DNA of 64,000 nt from an uncultured Polaribacter sp. (GCA_943846595.1 OX044355.1:1724199-1788198); one strand, 5' to 3'; positions 1-9,223 are shown, numbered from the stretch's first letter. The notes: generated by a model from the letters alone, not told the origin. Translations and numbers: made by a program.

Positions 1-342
1 ATTAGTAATATTATGATTTTTGTGATTAAAGAGCGAACCAAAGAATTTGGAATTCGAAAAGCCTTAGGGGCAACACCAGGATCTATCATTGGAATGGTTG
101 TACAAGAATCTGTACTGATAACCACATTAGCAGGGTATTTTGGCCTGACGCTGGGAACCTATATCTTAAGTGCCATTGGGAATAGTTTGGAAGAAAAGTA
201 TTTTATCAAAGATCCAAGTGTTAGCTCTGGGATTGTCATTGGCGCAACGGTTATTTTAATTATTTCAGGATTAATTGCAGGATACGTTCCCGCAAAAAGA
301 GCCGCAAGAATCAAACCCATAGAAGCATTAAGAGCAGACTAA
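1..342 (+). CDS. MacB-like ABC transporter permease, C-terminal fragment (cut by window start)
   Basis: The reading frame is open from base 1, so this is the 3' end of a longer gene. The visible 113 residues hold the end of a FtsX domain. They contain the cytoplasmic loop motif ERTKEFGIRKALGAT followed by two membrane segments and the usual ending PAKRAARIKPIEALRAD. This loop-TM-TM ending is typical of MacB/LolC-type permeases, which couple ATP hydrolysis to export or extraction of substrates at the inner membrane. The next permease gene starts 2 bases after this stop, so the two are likely translated together and probably form a heterodimer. The ATPase domain or subunit lies outside the window. 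Substrate unknown. Confidence 0.9.
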   Translation: MSNIMIFVIKERTKEFGIRKALGATPGSIIGMVVQESVLITTLAGYFGLTLGTYILSAIGNSLEEKYFIKDPSVSSGIVIGATVILIISGLIAGYVPAKRAARIKPIEALRAD

Positions 343-344
343 TT

Positions 345-1589
345 ATGAAATTTTTATTTGATTCAGATACATGGCAAGAAATTTACGGAAGCATCCGTAA
401 AAACAAAGTGCGAACCGGAATTACCATTATCGGTGTTTTATGGGGTATTTTCTTGTTAGTGGTTTTACTAGGAGCTGCAAGAGGTTTAGAAAATAGTTTT
501 AACAAAGCTTTTGGTAATTTTGCCACCAACAGTGTATTTGTGTGGACACAATCTACAGATACACCCTTCAAAGGCTTTCAAAAAGGAAGAAGGTTTCGAT
601 TAAATATGAAAGATATTCAGGTTTTAAAATCGGAGTATGCTGATGAAATTAAACTATTGGCACCCAGAAATCAGACCATGAATTTAATTGTTAAAGATTT
701 CAAATCAGGTTCTTTTAAAGTGAGTGGTGATTTCCCGGTTTTAGATCAAATTCAGAAGAAAAAATTGATTTATGGTCGTTTTTTAAACCAAAATGACATT
801 AACTCGAGTGCAAAAGTAACCGTCATTTCAGAGGACATGTACAAGCAACTTTTTGAAAAAGATGAAATGCCGATTGGTCAGAATATTAAGATCAATAGCA
901 TCAATTATAAAGTTATTGGGGTCTACGAACCTTCCAATACCATTGATTTTGATGGAGATACTGCATATATTCCTTTTTCAACCTTTAAAAAGGTATACAA
1001 TACCGCCAATAATATTGATTGGATGATGATAACTGCTAACGAAGCTATTGACATTGAGCAAATGGAAAGTGATGTATTGCTCACCCTTAAAAATTTACAC
1101 AAAGTTCATCCTGAAGACGAGAGAGCGTTTGGAAGTGTAAATCTTGGAAAAGAAATTGCGAAATTTACTGGTTTTTTAACGGGTATGCAGTTTCTAACTT
1201 GGTTTGTGGGGATTGCAACTTTAATCGCGGGTGTTTTTGCCATTGGAAATATTCTTTTAATTACCGTAAAAGAACGCACCAAAGAAATAGGAATCCGAAG
1301 AGCCTTGGGGGCAACTCCTAAAAGCATTCGACAACAAATTATTTTAGAATCAGTTTTTTTAACAACTGTAGCGGGAATGATTGGAATTATTTTGGGCGCC
1401 ACTATTTTAATGATTATCGACACCTTGTTTGGGCAAGGTGTGGATGCAACCCTCGTAAATCCAACTGTAAACATTCCAATCATTCTAGCCGCATTTACAA
1501 CATTAGTCGTTTTAGGAACATTAATTGGTTTAATTCCTGCGCATATGGCAACTATAGTGAAACCAATAGAAGCATTAAGAGAAGAATAA
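345..1589 (+). CDS. MacB-like ABC transporter permease
   Basis: A 414-residue FtsX-family permease. It has one N-terminal membrane segment (about residues 24-46), a large periplasmic MacB_PCD domain (about 50-270), and three C-terminal membrane segments. The FtsX loop motif ERTKEIGIRRALGAT is at about residue 308, and the end is KPIEALREE. It has no nucleotide-binding domain, so it needs a separate ATPase. It starts 2 bases after the preceding permease and is followed after 24 bases by the HlyD/MacA-like adaptor. That order gives a MacA-MacB tripartite exporter, or a lipoprotein/peptide exporter of the same type. The family assignment is firm. The exported substrate (macrolide, lipopeptide or other) cannot be read from sequence. 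Confidence 0.93.
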   Translation: MKFLFDSDTWQEIYGSIRKNKVRTGITIIGVLWGIFLLVVLLGAARGLENSFNKAFGNFATNSVFVWTQSTDTPFKGFQKGRRFRLNMKDIQVLKSEYADEIKLLAPRNQTMNLIVKDFKSGSFKVSGDFPVLDQIQKKKLIYGRFLNQNDINSSAKVTVISEDMYKQLFEKDEMPIGQNIKINSINYKVIGVYEPSNTIDFDGDTAYIPFSTFKKVYNTANNIDWMMITANEAIDIEQMESDVLLTLKNLHKVHPEDERAFGSVNLGKEIAKFTGFLTGMQFLTWFVGIATLIAGVFAIGNILLITVKERTKEIGIRRALGATPKSIRQQIILESVFLTTVAGMIGIILGATILMIIDTLFGQGVDATLVNPTVNIPIILAAFTTLVVLGTLIGLIPAHMATIVKPIEALREE

Positions 1590-1613
1590 AGAGCATTAAA
1601 CAATCAACAAATC

Positions 1614-2729
1614 ATGAGTAAGAGAGCAAAAATTATTTTAGGAATTATCGTTTTATTTTTTGCAGCCGCATTAGTATGGTTCGGCATGAAAAACAAAAGG
1701 AATATCATTCAATATGAAACAGAGACCCCTTTTAAAACCTCTATCGTTAAAAAGACGGTAGCAACAGGTAAGGTAACTCCTTTAGAAGAAATTGAAATCA
1801 AACCACAGATTACGGGGATTATTGATAAAATTTTACTGCTAGAAGGTGCCACTGTCACCAAAGGAGATTTAATTGCAACCGTAAGAGTAGTTCCAAATGA
1901 GCAATCTTTATTGAGTGCTAAGGGACGTGTAGACAATGCCAAATTGAGAACTAATAACTCGGAAATTACCTACAAAAGAAACAAGCAATTGTTTGATAAG
2001 GGAGTAATTGCAAGGGCAGCCTATGAATCTGTCGAACTTGCTTTTAATCAAGCAAAACAAGATTTGAAAAATGCTGCAAACGATTATCAGATTATTAAAA
2101 AAGGATATTCTGGTTCAGGAGCTACTGCAAACACAAATATTATTGCACAAATGTCGGGTACTGTTTTAGAAATTCCTGTAAAAGAAGGAGATCAAGTAAT
2201 TCAGTCAAATAATTTCAATGCTGGAACAACCATTGCATCCATTGCAGACATGCGAAAAATGATTTTTGAAGGAAAAGTAGATGAGTCTGAAGTGGGGAAG
2301 CTAATCAATGGAACCAATATCGAAGTATCTATTGGTGCGATTGAAGGGATTAAATTCCCTGCAAAATTAAACTTCATTGCACCCAAAGGAACTGAAGAAG
2401 GTGGAGCTGTTCAATTTAAAATTAAAGCAGATGTTACTTTGGATGATAAGTATTTCATTAGAGCTGGATACAGTGCCAATGCGGATATTGTATTAGAAAA
2501 AAGAGACAGTGTTTTGTCTATCAAAGAAGCCTTGCTAAAGTTTGATAGAAAGACAGAGGAACCTTATGTAGAAGTACAAACAGCAGAAGGGAAATTTGAA
2601 AAAAGAACTCTAAAATTAGGAACTTCTGACGGGGTTAATATTGAAGTTTTAGACGGGGTTACACTAGAAGATAAAATTAAAATTTGGAACAAAGCCAAGA
2701 AATCGGATGTCAAAGAGGAGAACGATTAA
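1614..2729 (+). CDS. HlyD/MacA-family periplasmic adaptor subunit
   Basis: A 371-residue membrane fusion protein. A single N-terminal anchor (about residues 5-25, hydrophobic after KRAK) is followed by a split lipoyl/barrel-sandwich domain around the motif GKVTPLEEIEIKPQITGII. Next comes an alpha-hairpin rich in Lys, Asn and Gln (about 95-150), the second lipoyl half (GTVLEIPVKEGDQV), and a beta-barrel domain. Adaptors of this family join an inner-membrane MacB-type permease to an outer-membrane TolC-like channel. It is the last gene of the efflux operon, and a strong hairpin terminator lies 24 bases past the stop. No outer-membrane factor gene is present here, so the channel must be encoded elsewhere or upstream. 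Confidence 0.93.
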   Translation: MSKRAKIILGIIVLFFAAALVWFGMKNKRNIIQYETETPFKTSIVKKTVATGKVTPLEEIEIKPQITGIIDKILLLEGATVTKGDLIATVRVVPNEQSLLSAKGRVDNAKLRTNNSEITYKRNKQLFDKGVIARAAYESVELAFNQAKQDLKNAANDYQIIKKGYSGSGATANTNIIAQMSGTVLEIPVKEGDQVIQSNNFNAGTTIASIADMRKMIFEGKVDESEVGKLINGTNIEVSIGAIEGIKFPAKLNFIAPKGTEEGGAVQFKIKADVTLDDKYFIRAGYSANADIVLEKRDSVLSIKEALLKFDRKTEEPYVEVQTAEGKFEKRTLKLGTSDGVNIEVLDGVTLEDKIKIWNKAKKSDVKEEND

Positions 2730-2753
2730 TGAGCAATTCTAATGATTTTGCAT

Positions 2754-2788
2754 AAAAAAAGGAACTCTGTTATGAGTTCCTTTTTTTT
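2754..2788. terminator. Bidirectional rho-independent terminator
   Basis: A perfect 7-bp stem, GGAACTC/GAGTTCC, with a 6-base loop spans 2761-2780. It is flanked by seven A on the left and eight T on the right. It lies between the converging efflux operon (+) and the hydroxyacyl-CoA dehydrogenase gene (-) and can stop transcription from both sides. Confidence 0.9.
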
Positions 2789-2812
2789 GTCTTCATTTCT
2801 TAATCTGTACAG

Positions 2813-3700
2813 CTATCGGAACATTTTAGCTACGCTATCTGACTTCTTACTTTGACTGTAGTCATAAAAACCTTCCCCGGATTTTACCCCTAGTTTACCT
2901 GCCATAACCATATTGACTAATAAGGGACAAGGCGCATATTTCGGATTTTTAAAGCCATCATGCATCACCTTTAAAATGGATAAACAGACATCCAAGCCAA
3001 TAAAATCTGCCAACTGTAATGGACCCATTGGATGCGCCATTCCTAATTTCATCACAGTATCTATTTCGGCTACACCAGCAACACCATTAAAAAGTGTTTC
3101 TATAGCTTCATTAATCATTGGCATTAAAATTCGATTGGCAACAAAACCAGGATAATCATTTACTTCTACTGATACCTTAGAAATTTTGCATGTAAGGTCA
3201 GTAATAAACTTCATCACTTCATCGGAGGTATTGTATCCTCTAATAATCTCTACCAATTTCATAATCGGAACAGGATTCATAAAGTGCATCCCAATTACTT
3301 TATCGGGTCTGCTAGTAACGGCTCCAATTTGTGTAATAGAAATTGAAGAGGTATTGGTTGCCAAAATGGTGTCTTCTGGACACACTTCATCCAATTCTTT
3401 AAAAATTTTGGTTTTTAAAACTGTATTTTCAGTGGCAGCTTCAATAACCAAACTTGCGTATTTGACACCATCTTTGATAGATGTGAAGGTAGTTATATTT
3501 GCGAGGGTCTTTGTTTTCTCTGCTTCAGAAATTTTTTCTTTTGCAACCATTCGATCTAAGTTCTTAGAAATCGTTGCAATTCCTTTCTCTAATGCAAGCT
3601 GGGAAACATCGATTAGTTGGACGTTGTAATTGAACTGAGCAAAGGTGTGTGCGATACCATTTCCCATAGTTCCTGCTCCAATTACTGCTATATTTTTCAT
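2813..3700 (-). CDS. 3-hydroxybutyryl-CoA dehydrogenase family protein
   Basis: A 295-residue NAD-dependent 3-hydroxyacyl-CoA dehydrogenase. The N-terminal Rossmann motif is VIGAGTMGNGIAHTFA (residues 6-21), with Asp31 after the second strand as expected for NAD(H). The catalytic dyad is visible as His139 in GMHFMNPVP and Glu151 in LVEII. The C-terminal helical dimerisation domain follows (about 185-290). The length is typical of the single-function soluble enzymes (Hbd/PaaH type) rather than the fused FadB. It oxidises L-3-hydroxyacyl-CoA to 3-ketoacyl-CoA. It follows the Gfo/Idh gene on the same strand with a 65-base gap, so co-transcription is possible. Chain-length preference is not evident. 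Confidence 0.92.
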   Translation of the reverse strand: MKNIAVIGAGTMGNGIAHTFAQFNYNVQLIDVSQLALEKGIATISKNLDRMVAKEKISEAEKTKTLANITTFTSIKDGVKYASLVIEAATENTVLKTKIFKELDEVCPEDTILATNTSSISITQIGAVTSRPDKVIGMHFMNPVPIMKLVEIIRGYNTSDEVMKFITDLTCKISKVSVEVNDYPGFVANRILMPMINEAIETLFNGVAGVAEIDTVMKLGMAHPMGPLQLADFIGLDVCLSILKVMHDGFKNPKYAPCPLLVNMVMAGKLGVKSGEGFYDYSQSKKSDSVAKMFR

Positions 3701-3765
3701 ATACTATTAATTAAAATTCATTTCTAAAACTCTTCAGTTATTTGCAAAAGATAAATTTATTTTGG

Positions 3766-4725
3766 TTAAAAACAATCAATAATTTGTTGTGCTACTCTTA
3801 ATGCTTCCGTTCCTTGACGTAGGGATACAATAGGTGTTGTATTTTGCTGAATCGCATCTGCAAAAGATTCTAATTCATCCAAGATGGCATTATTTCCTTG
3901 CACTTCTGGATTATCAAAATAGATTTGTTTTTTAATGCCTTCAGCATTTTGTAAGATCATGGCAAAATCATCAGGGTTTTCAGGGACTTCTTTCATACGA
4001 ACAACTTCCGCTACTTTCTCTAAAAAATCAACGGAGATATAAGCATCTTTTTGAAAAAATCTTGATTTTCGCATGTTTTTCATGGAAATTCTACTGGCCG
4101 TAAGATTGGCAACACAGCCATTTTCAAATTCAATCCTTGCGTTTGCAATATCTGGAGTTTCAGAAATTACCGAAATTCCACTTCCGTGCACATTTTTCAC
4201 TTTGGATTGAACAACAGATAAAATAATATCAATATCATGAATCATTAAATCCAACACAACAGGCACATCAGTACCTCTTGGATTAAATTCGGCCAATCGA
4301 TGGGTTTCGATAAACATCGGATGCTTGATTTTTTCGCTTACAGCTGTAAATGCAGGATTGAAACGCTCTACATGTCCTACTTGCCCTTTGACTTGGTGTT
4401 TGTCTGCGAATGCACTAATCGCTTCCGCTTCTGTGACTGTTTTCGTAATTGGTTTTTCAATAAAAACATGGCAGCCGTTTTCAATTGCTTTTTTTGCACA
4501 ATCAAAGTGAGAAAGAGTTGGTGTAACAATATCAATCACCTCAGAAGCAGCAATTAATTCATCAATAGAATCAAATAATTTATAGCCAAACTCTTTGGCA
4601 ATTTTTGTTGCATTTTCAGTGAATGGATCATAAAATCCAACCAATTCATATTTTTCAGATTGTTGTAATAAACGTAAGTGAATTTTTCCAAGGTGACCAG
4701 CACCTAATACTCCAGTTTTTAGCAT
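3766..4725 (-). CDS. Gfo/Idh/MocA-family oxidoreductase
   Basis: A 319-residue NAD(P)-dependent oxidoreductase. The N-terminal Rossmann fold begins with GVLGAGHLGKIHL (residues 5-17). The family signature EKP with its catalytic-site lysine is in HVFIEKPITKT (about 89-99). The GFO_IDH_MocA C-terminal sheet domain follows, with HDIDI (about 163-167) in the active-site region. Members act on sugars, inositols or amino sugars. The substrate cannot be assigned here, and there are no sugar genes next to it. The leader between this gene and pcm, which diverges from it, is about 200 bases long and very AT-rich. Confidence 0.9.
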   Translation of the reverse strand: MLKTGVLGAGHLGKIHLRLLQQSEKYELVGFYDPFTENATKIAKEFGYKLFDSIDELIAASEVIDIVTPTLSHFDCAKKAIENGCHVFIEKPITKTVTEAEAISAFADKHQVKGQVGHVERFNPAFTAVSEKIKHPMFIETHRLAEFNPRGTDVPVVLDLMIHDIDIILSVVQSKVKNVHGSGISVISETPDIANARIEFENGCVANLTASRISMKNMRKSRFFQKDAYISVDFLEKVAEVVRMKEVPENPDDFAMILQNAEGIKKQIYFDNPEVQGNNAILDELESFADAIQQNTTPIVSLRQGTEALRVAQQIIDCF

Positions 4726-4929
4726 AAATGTGTTTTTATTTCATTGCAAGGAGCACAGAAGCAATCTATAAAAGAAAAAGAGTACTTCATCTTACTAGCT
4801 CATAATGATCTTGTTAAATTTGTATATAACCTTCAAAATAAAAAGTGAAAATACACCAACAAATATACAATTTTATAAGATTGTATTTAGATTTATCACT
4901 ACTTTTAAGGTCTTACAAAGGAATCAGAT

Positions 4930-5571
4930 TTGAGAGATACATCAAAACATCAAGGACTTAGAAATCAACTAGCTACCCTATTACAAGCAAAAGGAATTAC
5001 CGACAGAAAAGTATTGAATGCGATTCGTCAAATTCCACGGCATCTTTTTATTGATAGTAGTTTTGAAGATCATGCTTACAAAGATAAAGCATTTCCAATT
5101 GCAGCTGAGCAAACGATTTCTCAGCCTTATACAGTTGCGTTTCAATCGCAAACCTTGGCCATACAACCCAATGACAAAGTATTGGAAATTGGAACAGGCT
5201 CTGGATATCAAACAGCTGTTCTGTTAGAATTAAAAGCTGCTGTATTTTCCATTGAGAGACAACAAGAATTGTTTAAAAAGACCTCATTATTTCTACCAAA
5301 ATTAGGATATATACCTAAGAAATTTGTTTTTGGTGACGGTTATAAAGGACTGCCAGCGCAAGCTCCTTTTGATAAAATTATTGTAACAGCTGGTGCGCCA
5401 TTTGTACCGAAACCATTATTATCACAATTAAAAGTAGGGGGAATGCTTCTTATCCCGGTTGGTGATACCACGCAAATAATGACTTTGTTTGTTCGAAAAT
5501 CTGTCAAAGAATTTGAAAAACAAGAATTGGGTGATTTTGCTTTTGTGCCAATGCTAGAAGAAAAGAATTAG
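4930..5571 (+). CDS. pcm: Protein-L-isoaspartate(D-aspartate) O-methyltransferase
   Basis: A 213-residue SAM-dependent methyltransferase that starts repair of isomerised Asp/Asn residues in ageing proteins. The family-specific features are present: the N-terminal RHLFIDSSFEDHAYKDKAFPI region, the substrate-site motif QTISQPYTVAF, SAM motif I LEIGTGSGYQTAVL (about residues 85-98), and the C-terminal DKIIVTAGA. The start is TTG at 4930, preceded by AAAGGAA. No ATG in frame gives the expected N-terminus, and the first ten residues match family length. It is a single gene, with a divergent oxidoreductase upstream and a convergent DUF2147 gene downstream. Confidence 0.95.
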   Translation: MRDTSKHQGLRNQLATLLQAKGITDRKVLNAIRQIPRHLFIDSSFEDHAYKDKAFPIAAEQTISQPYTVAFQSQTLAIQPNDKVLEIGTGSGYQTAVLLELKAAVFSIERQQELFKKTSLFLPKLGYIPKKFVFGDGYKGLPAQAPFDKIIVTAGAPFVPKPLLSQLKVGGMLLIPVGDTTQIMTLFVRKSVKEFEKQELGDFAFVPMLEEKN

Positions 5572-5652
5572 TTTTATAAAGAAAGGTATCTGCTTCGTGA
5601 AGTGTGTCAAAGGGATATCAATATACGCCAATTTCTTTGGCTAAAACCTTAA

Positions 5653-6105
5653 TTACTTCGTTCTTTCCCAATAAGCAGTTTTTCCAAAAAGTGAAATTCC
5701 AATATAACCTCTAATTTTTAGTTTATTTGGGTTTTCGAGTAGGATACAACACTTATAAACATTCCCGTTTCTAGGATCTAGAATTGTACCTCCCGACCAT
5801 TCATTACCATCTTTTTCCAAACCATCTAAAATGTTCATTCCGAGGATTTTCTGCCCTTTCCTATTTCCTTCACACAAATCACAAAGAATATCTTGTCTTT
5901 TTGGATCCATCACTTGCACCACTTTTGCATAGGCTTTTCCTTTCTCTTGATAGACTTCGATTACAGAATCAATTTCGCCTGTAGTGTCATTTTTAGAATT
6001 CCATTTTCCAAAAATACTCTGTGCATTTATAGAGATAGAAAGCGCAATCAATAGGCAGCTACTAAGTAATTTTTTCACTATTGGAGGGTGTTTATAGGGT
6101 TGCAT
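5653..6105 (-). CDS. DUF2147 domain secreted protein
   Basis: A 150-residue exported protein. A hydrophobic signal segment (LLSSCLLIALSISINAQ) ends in an Ala-Gln cleavage site at about residue 29. The DUF2147 fold follows, starting IFGKWNSKND, with four Cys in the mature part (ILCDLCEGN and KCCI). DUF2147 proteins are small periplasmic beta-rich proteins of unknown function, common in Bacteroidota and Proteobacteria. The ATG at 6105 overlaps the 3' end of kdsC by 14 bases. A GTG at 6078 would give a more compact signal peptide (VKKLLSSC...) without overlap, so the start is uncertain. It is the last gene of a run with KdsC and the DUF2520 protein. Confidence 0.82.
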   Translation of the reverse strand: MQPYKHPPIVKKLLSSCLLIALSISINAQSIFGKWNSKNDTTGEIDSVIEVYQEKGKAYAKVVQVMDPKRQDILCDLCEGNRKGQKILGMNILDGLEKDGNEWSGGTILDPRNGNVYKCCILLENPNKLKIRGYIGISLFGKTAYWERTK

Positions 6106-6616
6106 TAAAGTTAGAATTCCATTTTCCTTGCACTCGCATTACTTGCTCAATAACATCGCGAACACAACCTTCGCCACCTTTTTTATTAGAAATATAGTTG
6201 GCAACTTCTTTGATTTCAGTAACAGCATCATTGGGACAGGCTGGCAATCCTACGATTTTCATCACTGGATAATCAGGAACATCATCCCCCATATAAAGTA
6301 TATTTTCTGCCTTTAAATTGTATTTTTTTACCAATTCTTGATATTGTTCAATTTTATTATGCGCGCCTAAATAGATGTCCTCAATTCCCAGGGCTGCTAA
6401 TCGATTTCGAACACCTTCATTGGTACCACCAGAAATAATACATACCAGATAGCCATTTTTTAAGGCTGTTTTCATGGCATAACCATCTTTTACATTCATA
6501 TGTCTCACCAACTCACCATCGGGCATAATAGTAAGCGTTCCGTTGGTAAGTACCCCGTCAACATCAAAAATAAATGTTGTAATTTTTGGTAATAATTGTT
6601 TGAAACTAATTTCCAT
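6092..6616 (-). CDS. kdsC: 3-deoxy-D-manno-octulosonate 8-phosphate phosphatase (KdsC-type HAD)
   Basis: A 174-residue capless HAD phosphatase. Motif I is IFDVDGVLTNG with nucleophile Asp18 and acid/base Asp20. Motif II Ser is in IISGGTNEG, and motif IV GDDVPD is at about residue 110. The size and the DVDGVLT signature are those of the KdsC/YrbI tetrameric family. It removes phosphate from Kdo-8-P to give Kdo for the lipopolysaccharide core. The partner isomerase (KpsF/KdsD type) is elsewhere in this window at 35891-36862. The start overlaps the end of the DUF2520 gene by 11 bases, suggesting translational coupling. Confidence 0.92.
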   Translation of the reverse strand: MEISFKQLLPKITTFIFDVDGVLTNGTLTIMPDGELVRHMNVKDGYAMKTALKNGYLVCIISGGTNEGVRNRLAALGIEDIYLGAHNKIEQYQELVKKYNLKAENILYMGDDVPDYPVMKIVGLPACPNDAVTEIKEVANYISNKKGGEGCVRDVIEQVMRVQGKWNSNFNATL

Positions 6617-7301
6617 TTTGTATCGATTTTGTAACTATTGTATAGATTTCTTGCTGCTGTTTGTTCAACAGTGCTAAATGTTCTTTTATTGTTTTTTGAT
6701 CTTTTCTAATAGCAGGACCTGTTTGTGCTGCAGCTGGTGATAGTGATTCAATCTTGGCTGCTGTTTCCTTTATCAATGGTTCCAAAATAGCAAATGGTAC
6801 CTTGTATTCTGTACAAATATCACTTCCTGTTTTGTACATATGATTGGTGAAGTTATTGACAAAAACCGCTGCAACATGCAATGCTTTTCGTTGTTCTGAG
6901 CTAACAGGATACACTTTTTCACCAATCGATTGTGCCAAAGTTGCTAACAATGCATAGTCCTGTTCATTTTCAGCTTCCAAACAAAAGGGCACCTCAGAAA
7001 ATTCAATGATTTTGTCTTTAGAAAATGTTTGCAACATATAGAAAACACCTTTTCTACCTTTGCTCTTTAGGGAGGTCATTGCAACACTTCCCGAAGTATG
7101 TACGACCAATGAATTCGCTATTTTTGATGAAACTTCAGCGATGGCATCGTCAGAAACTGCAATAATGGTAACGTCTGCATTTGGGATGTTCGTTAAATTT
7201 TTTGAATTTTTCATTGCTACAACAATAGTATCGACTTTTGAAAAAGCCTTGTATAAATGTGAAGCTACATTTCCATCCCCAAGAATTAATATTGAAATCA
7301 T
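6606..7301 (-). CDS. Rossmann-like and DUF2520 domain protein
   Basis: A 231-residue protein with an N-terminal NAD(P)-binding fold (ISILILGDGNVASHL) and a C-terminal helical DUF2520 domain (from about residue 120, with RKALHVAAVFVNNFTNHMY). This arrangement resembles pyrroline-5-carboxylate reductase or prephenate dehydrogenase and is predicted to be a reductase of unknown substrate. I place the start at the ATG at 7301. The frame stays open further upstream, but that part has no family match and would run into the divergent PLP-enzyme gene at 7353. kdsC overlaps its 3' end. This pairing with a KdsC-like gene is, to my knowledge, common in Flavobacteriaceae. Confidence 0.88.
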   Translation of the reverse strand: MISILILGDGNVASHLYKAFSKVDTIVVAMKNSKNLTNIPNADVTIIAVSDDAIAEVSSKIANSLVVHTSGSVAMTSLKSKGRKGVFYMLQTFSKDKIIEFSEVPFCLEAENEQDYALLATLAQSIGEKVYPVSSEQRKALHVAAVFVNNFTNHMYKTGSDICTEYKVPFAILEPLIKETAAKIESLSPAAAQTGPAIRKDQKTIKEHLALLNKQQQEIYTIVTKSIQNGN

Positions 7302-7352
7302 TGCAGCGAAGATATTCAAATTTCTTAAATTCGCCTTATAATTTAAAATACA

Positions 7353-8510
7353 ATGGCGAATAAAAATGATTTTGGGATCAATACTCAATGTGTTCACGTT
7401 GGTGAAGTAGAAGACAAGCAGTTTAAAGGTGCAGTTTCCCCTATATATATGGCCACTTCTTATGCCTTTGACGGAGTAGATGTTAAACGATACCCGCGAT
7501 ATTATAACACGCCAAATCAAGAAATGCTTTGCAAGAAGATTGCAGCTTTAGAGCATACAGAAGCAGGATTGATTTTTGGATCTGGAATGGCTGCCATTAG
7601 TACTGCATTATTTGCTTTTCTTAAAGCAGGGGACCACATCATTATTCAGCAAGTTATCTATGGTGGTACTTACCATTTAATTGTTTCCGAATTTGAAAAG
7701 TATGGCATTGAATATTCTTTTACAGATTCAGATCAAGTAGCCGATTTCATTCCACTGATCAAAGAGAATACCAAGGTTTTGTATATTGAAACTCCCTCAA
7801 ACCCATTATTGGGAATTACGGATATAAAAGCAATTGGTGTGTTGGCAAAAGAGCGAAACATTATTACAATGATCGACAATACATTTGCATCTCCCATCAA
7901 TCAAACACCTGCCGATTTTGGAATTGATATTATTTTACATTCTGCTACAAAATATATGGGGGGACATTCTGATATTTCTGCGGGTGCAATTGCTGCCAGT
8001 CAGGCACATATAGATCGTATTTGGAATACGGCAATCAATTTTGGTGGAAATTTAAGTGATCAAACAGTTTGGTTGCTAGAAAGAAGTTTGAAAACACTCA
8101 ACATTCGAGTGAAAGAACAAACAAAGAATGCACTGGTAATGACAACCTATTTAGAGGAAAATCCAAATATTGAACGTGTGTATTATCCAGGATTAAAGAG
8201 TCATCCACAATACGAATTGGCAAAATCTCAAATGCACGGTTTTGGTGCCATGTTGTCTTTTGAATTGAAAGAAGGCATGGATGCAATGGACTTTCAAAAT
8301 AATTTGAAATTGATAAAACCTTCGCTCAGTTTGGGAGGTTTAGAGAGTACTACGGTAAGTCCTGCTCAAACAACACATGCACTACTTAGTGAAGAAGAAC
8401 GTTTGTCTCGGGGTATTAAGGAGGGACTAATTCGTTTTTCAGTAGGAATCGAAGAACCAAAAGATCTCATTGCAGATATAGAACAAGCAATCGAAAAAAC
8501 AAAAAAATGA
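7353..8510 (+). CDS. Trans-sulfuration family PLP enzyme (cystathionine synthase/lyase or O-acylhomoserine sulfhydrylase type)
   Basis: A 385-residue Cys/Met-metabolism PLP enzyme. PLP-binding features include GSGMAA (76-81), the Tyr/Arg-rich region YPRYYNTPNQ that contacts the neighbouring subunit's phosphate, Asp175 in MIDNTFA, and the Schiff-base Lys200 in HSATKYMGGHSD. The SLGGLEST segment near residue 325 and the C-terminal RFSVGIEE motif are family hallmarks. The exact reaction (cystathionine gamma-synthase, gamma-lyase, methionine gamma-lyase or homoserine sulfhydrylation) cannot be settled from these motifs. Its stop overlaps the bshB1 start by 4 bases (ATGA), linking it to bacillithiol synthesis, where cysteine supply would matter. 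Confidence 0.93.
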   Translation: MANKNDFGINTQCVHVGEVEDKQFKGAVSPIYMATSYAFDGVDVKRYPRYYNTPNQEMLCKKIAALEHTEAGLIFGSGMAAISTALFAFLKAGDHIIIQQVIYGGTYHLIVSEFEKYGIEYSFTDSDQVADFIPLIKENTKVLYIETPSNPLLGITDIKAIGVLAKERNIITMIDNTFASPINQTPADFGIDIILHSATKYMGGHSDISAGAIAASQAHIDRIWNTAINFGGNLSDQTVWLLERSLKTLNIRVKEQTKNALVMTTYLEENPNIERVYYPGLKSHPQYELAKSQMHGFGAMLSFELKEGMDAMDFQNNLKLIKPSLSLGGLESTTVSPAQTTHALLSEEERLSRGIKEGLIRFSVGIEEPKDLIADIEQAIEKTKK

Positions 8511-9223
8511 AGTTAGATATATTAGCTTTTGGGGCACACCCAGATGATGTAGAATTGAGCTGTGGAGCTACGATTGCCAAAGAAATTTCTTTAGGGAAAA
8601 GTGTTGGTATCATCGATTTAACACGTGGTGAATTAGGGACTCGAGGCTCTGCAGAATTGAGAAATCAAGAATCCGAAAATGCAGCAAAAATTCTTGGAGT
8701 TTCCGTGCGAGAGAATTTAAATTTTGCAGATGGATTTTTCATAAATGATAAAAAACATCAATTAGAGGTCATTAAAATGATTCGGAAATACCAACCAGAC
8801 ATCGTCTTATGTAATGCAGTAGAAGACCGACACATTGATCATCTAAAGGGGAGCAGCCTAGTTTCTGATGCTTGTTTTTTAAGTGGTCTTATGAAAATTG
8901 AAACCGATATTGCTGGAATTCAACAAGAGAAATGGCGTCCAAAACAAGTATATCATTATATACAATGGAAAAATAGTGCACCCGATTTTGTGGTCGATAT
9001 AAGTGGTTTTTTAGATCTAAAAATAAAAGCGATTTTAGCCTATTCGTCACAATTTTTTGATCCAAACAGCAGGGAACCAGAAACGCCAATTACCAGTAAA
9101 AACTTTAAAGAAAGTATTCATTACAGAGCAAAGGATTTGGGACGCTTAATCGGTGTAGACGCTGCAGAAGGCTTTACAACAGAACGTTACGTTGCTATTG
9201 AAAATTTAAGTAAATTAATTTAA
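8507..9223 (+). CDS. bshB1: Bacillithiol biosynthesis deacetylase BshB1
   Basis: A 238-residue LmbE-like zinc deacetylase. The zinc motif AHPDD gives His11, Asp13 and Asp14, with the third ligand in the later HIDH motif. Characteristic BshB1 segments are DLTRGELGTRGSAELRNQE and the C-terminal AEGFTTERYV. It removes the acetyl group from GlcNAc-malate, the second step of bacillithiol (a low-molecular-weight thiol) synthesis. The start codon overlaps the stop of the PLP-enzyme gene, so the two are one operon. BshA and BshC are not in the window. tRNA-His, with its own promoter, follows 54 bases later. Confidence 0.95.
   Translation: MKLDILAFGAHPDDVELSCGATIAKEISLGKSVGIIDLTRGELGTRGSAELRNQESENAAKILGVSVRENLNFADGFFINDKKHQLEVIKMIRKYQPDIVLCNAVEDRHIDHLKGSSLVSDACFLSGLMKIETDIAGIQQEKWRPKQVYHYIQWKNSAPDFVVDISGFLDLKIKAILAYSSQFFDPNSREPETPITSKNFKESIHYRAKDLGRLIGVDAAEGFTTERYVAIENLSKLI

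Noticed and set aside
1106..1603. Minus-strand ORF of 165 codons
   Set aside because: It lies wholly opposite the MacB-like permease gene, has no family resemblance, and its hydrophobic composition mirrors the sense strand.
3186..3629. Plus-strand ORF of 147 codons
   Set aside because: It is a shadow of the hydroxyacyl-CoA dehydrogenase gene, which has intact catalytic motifs.
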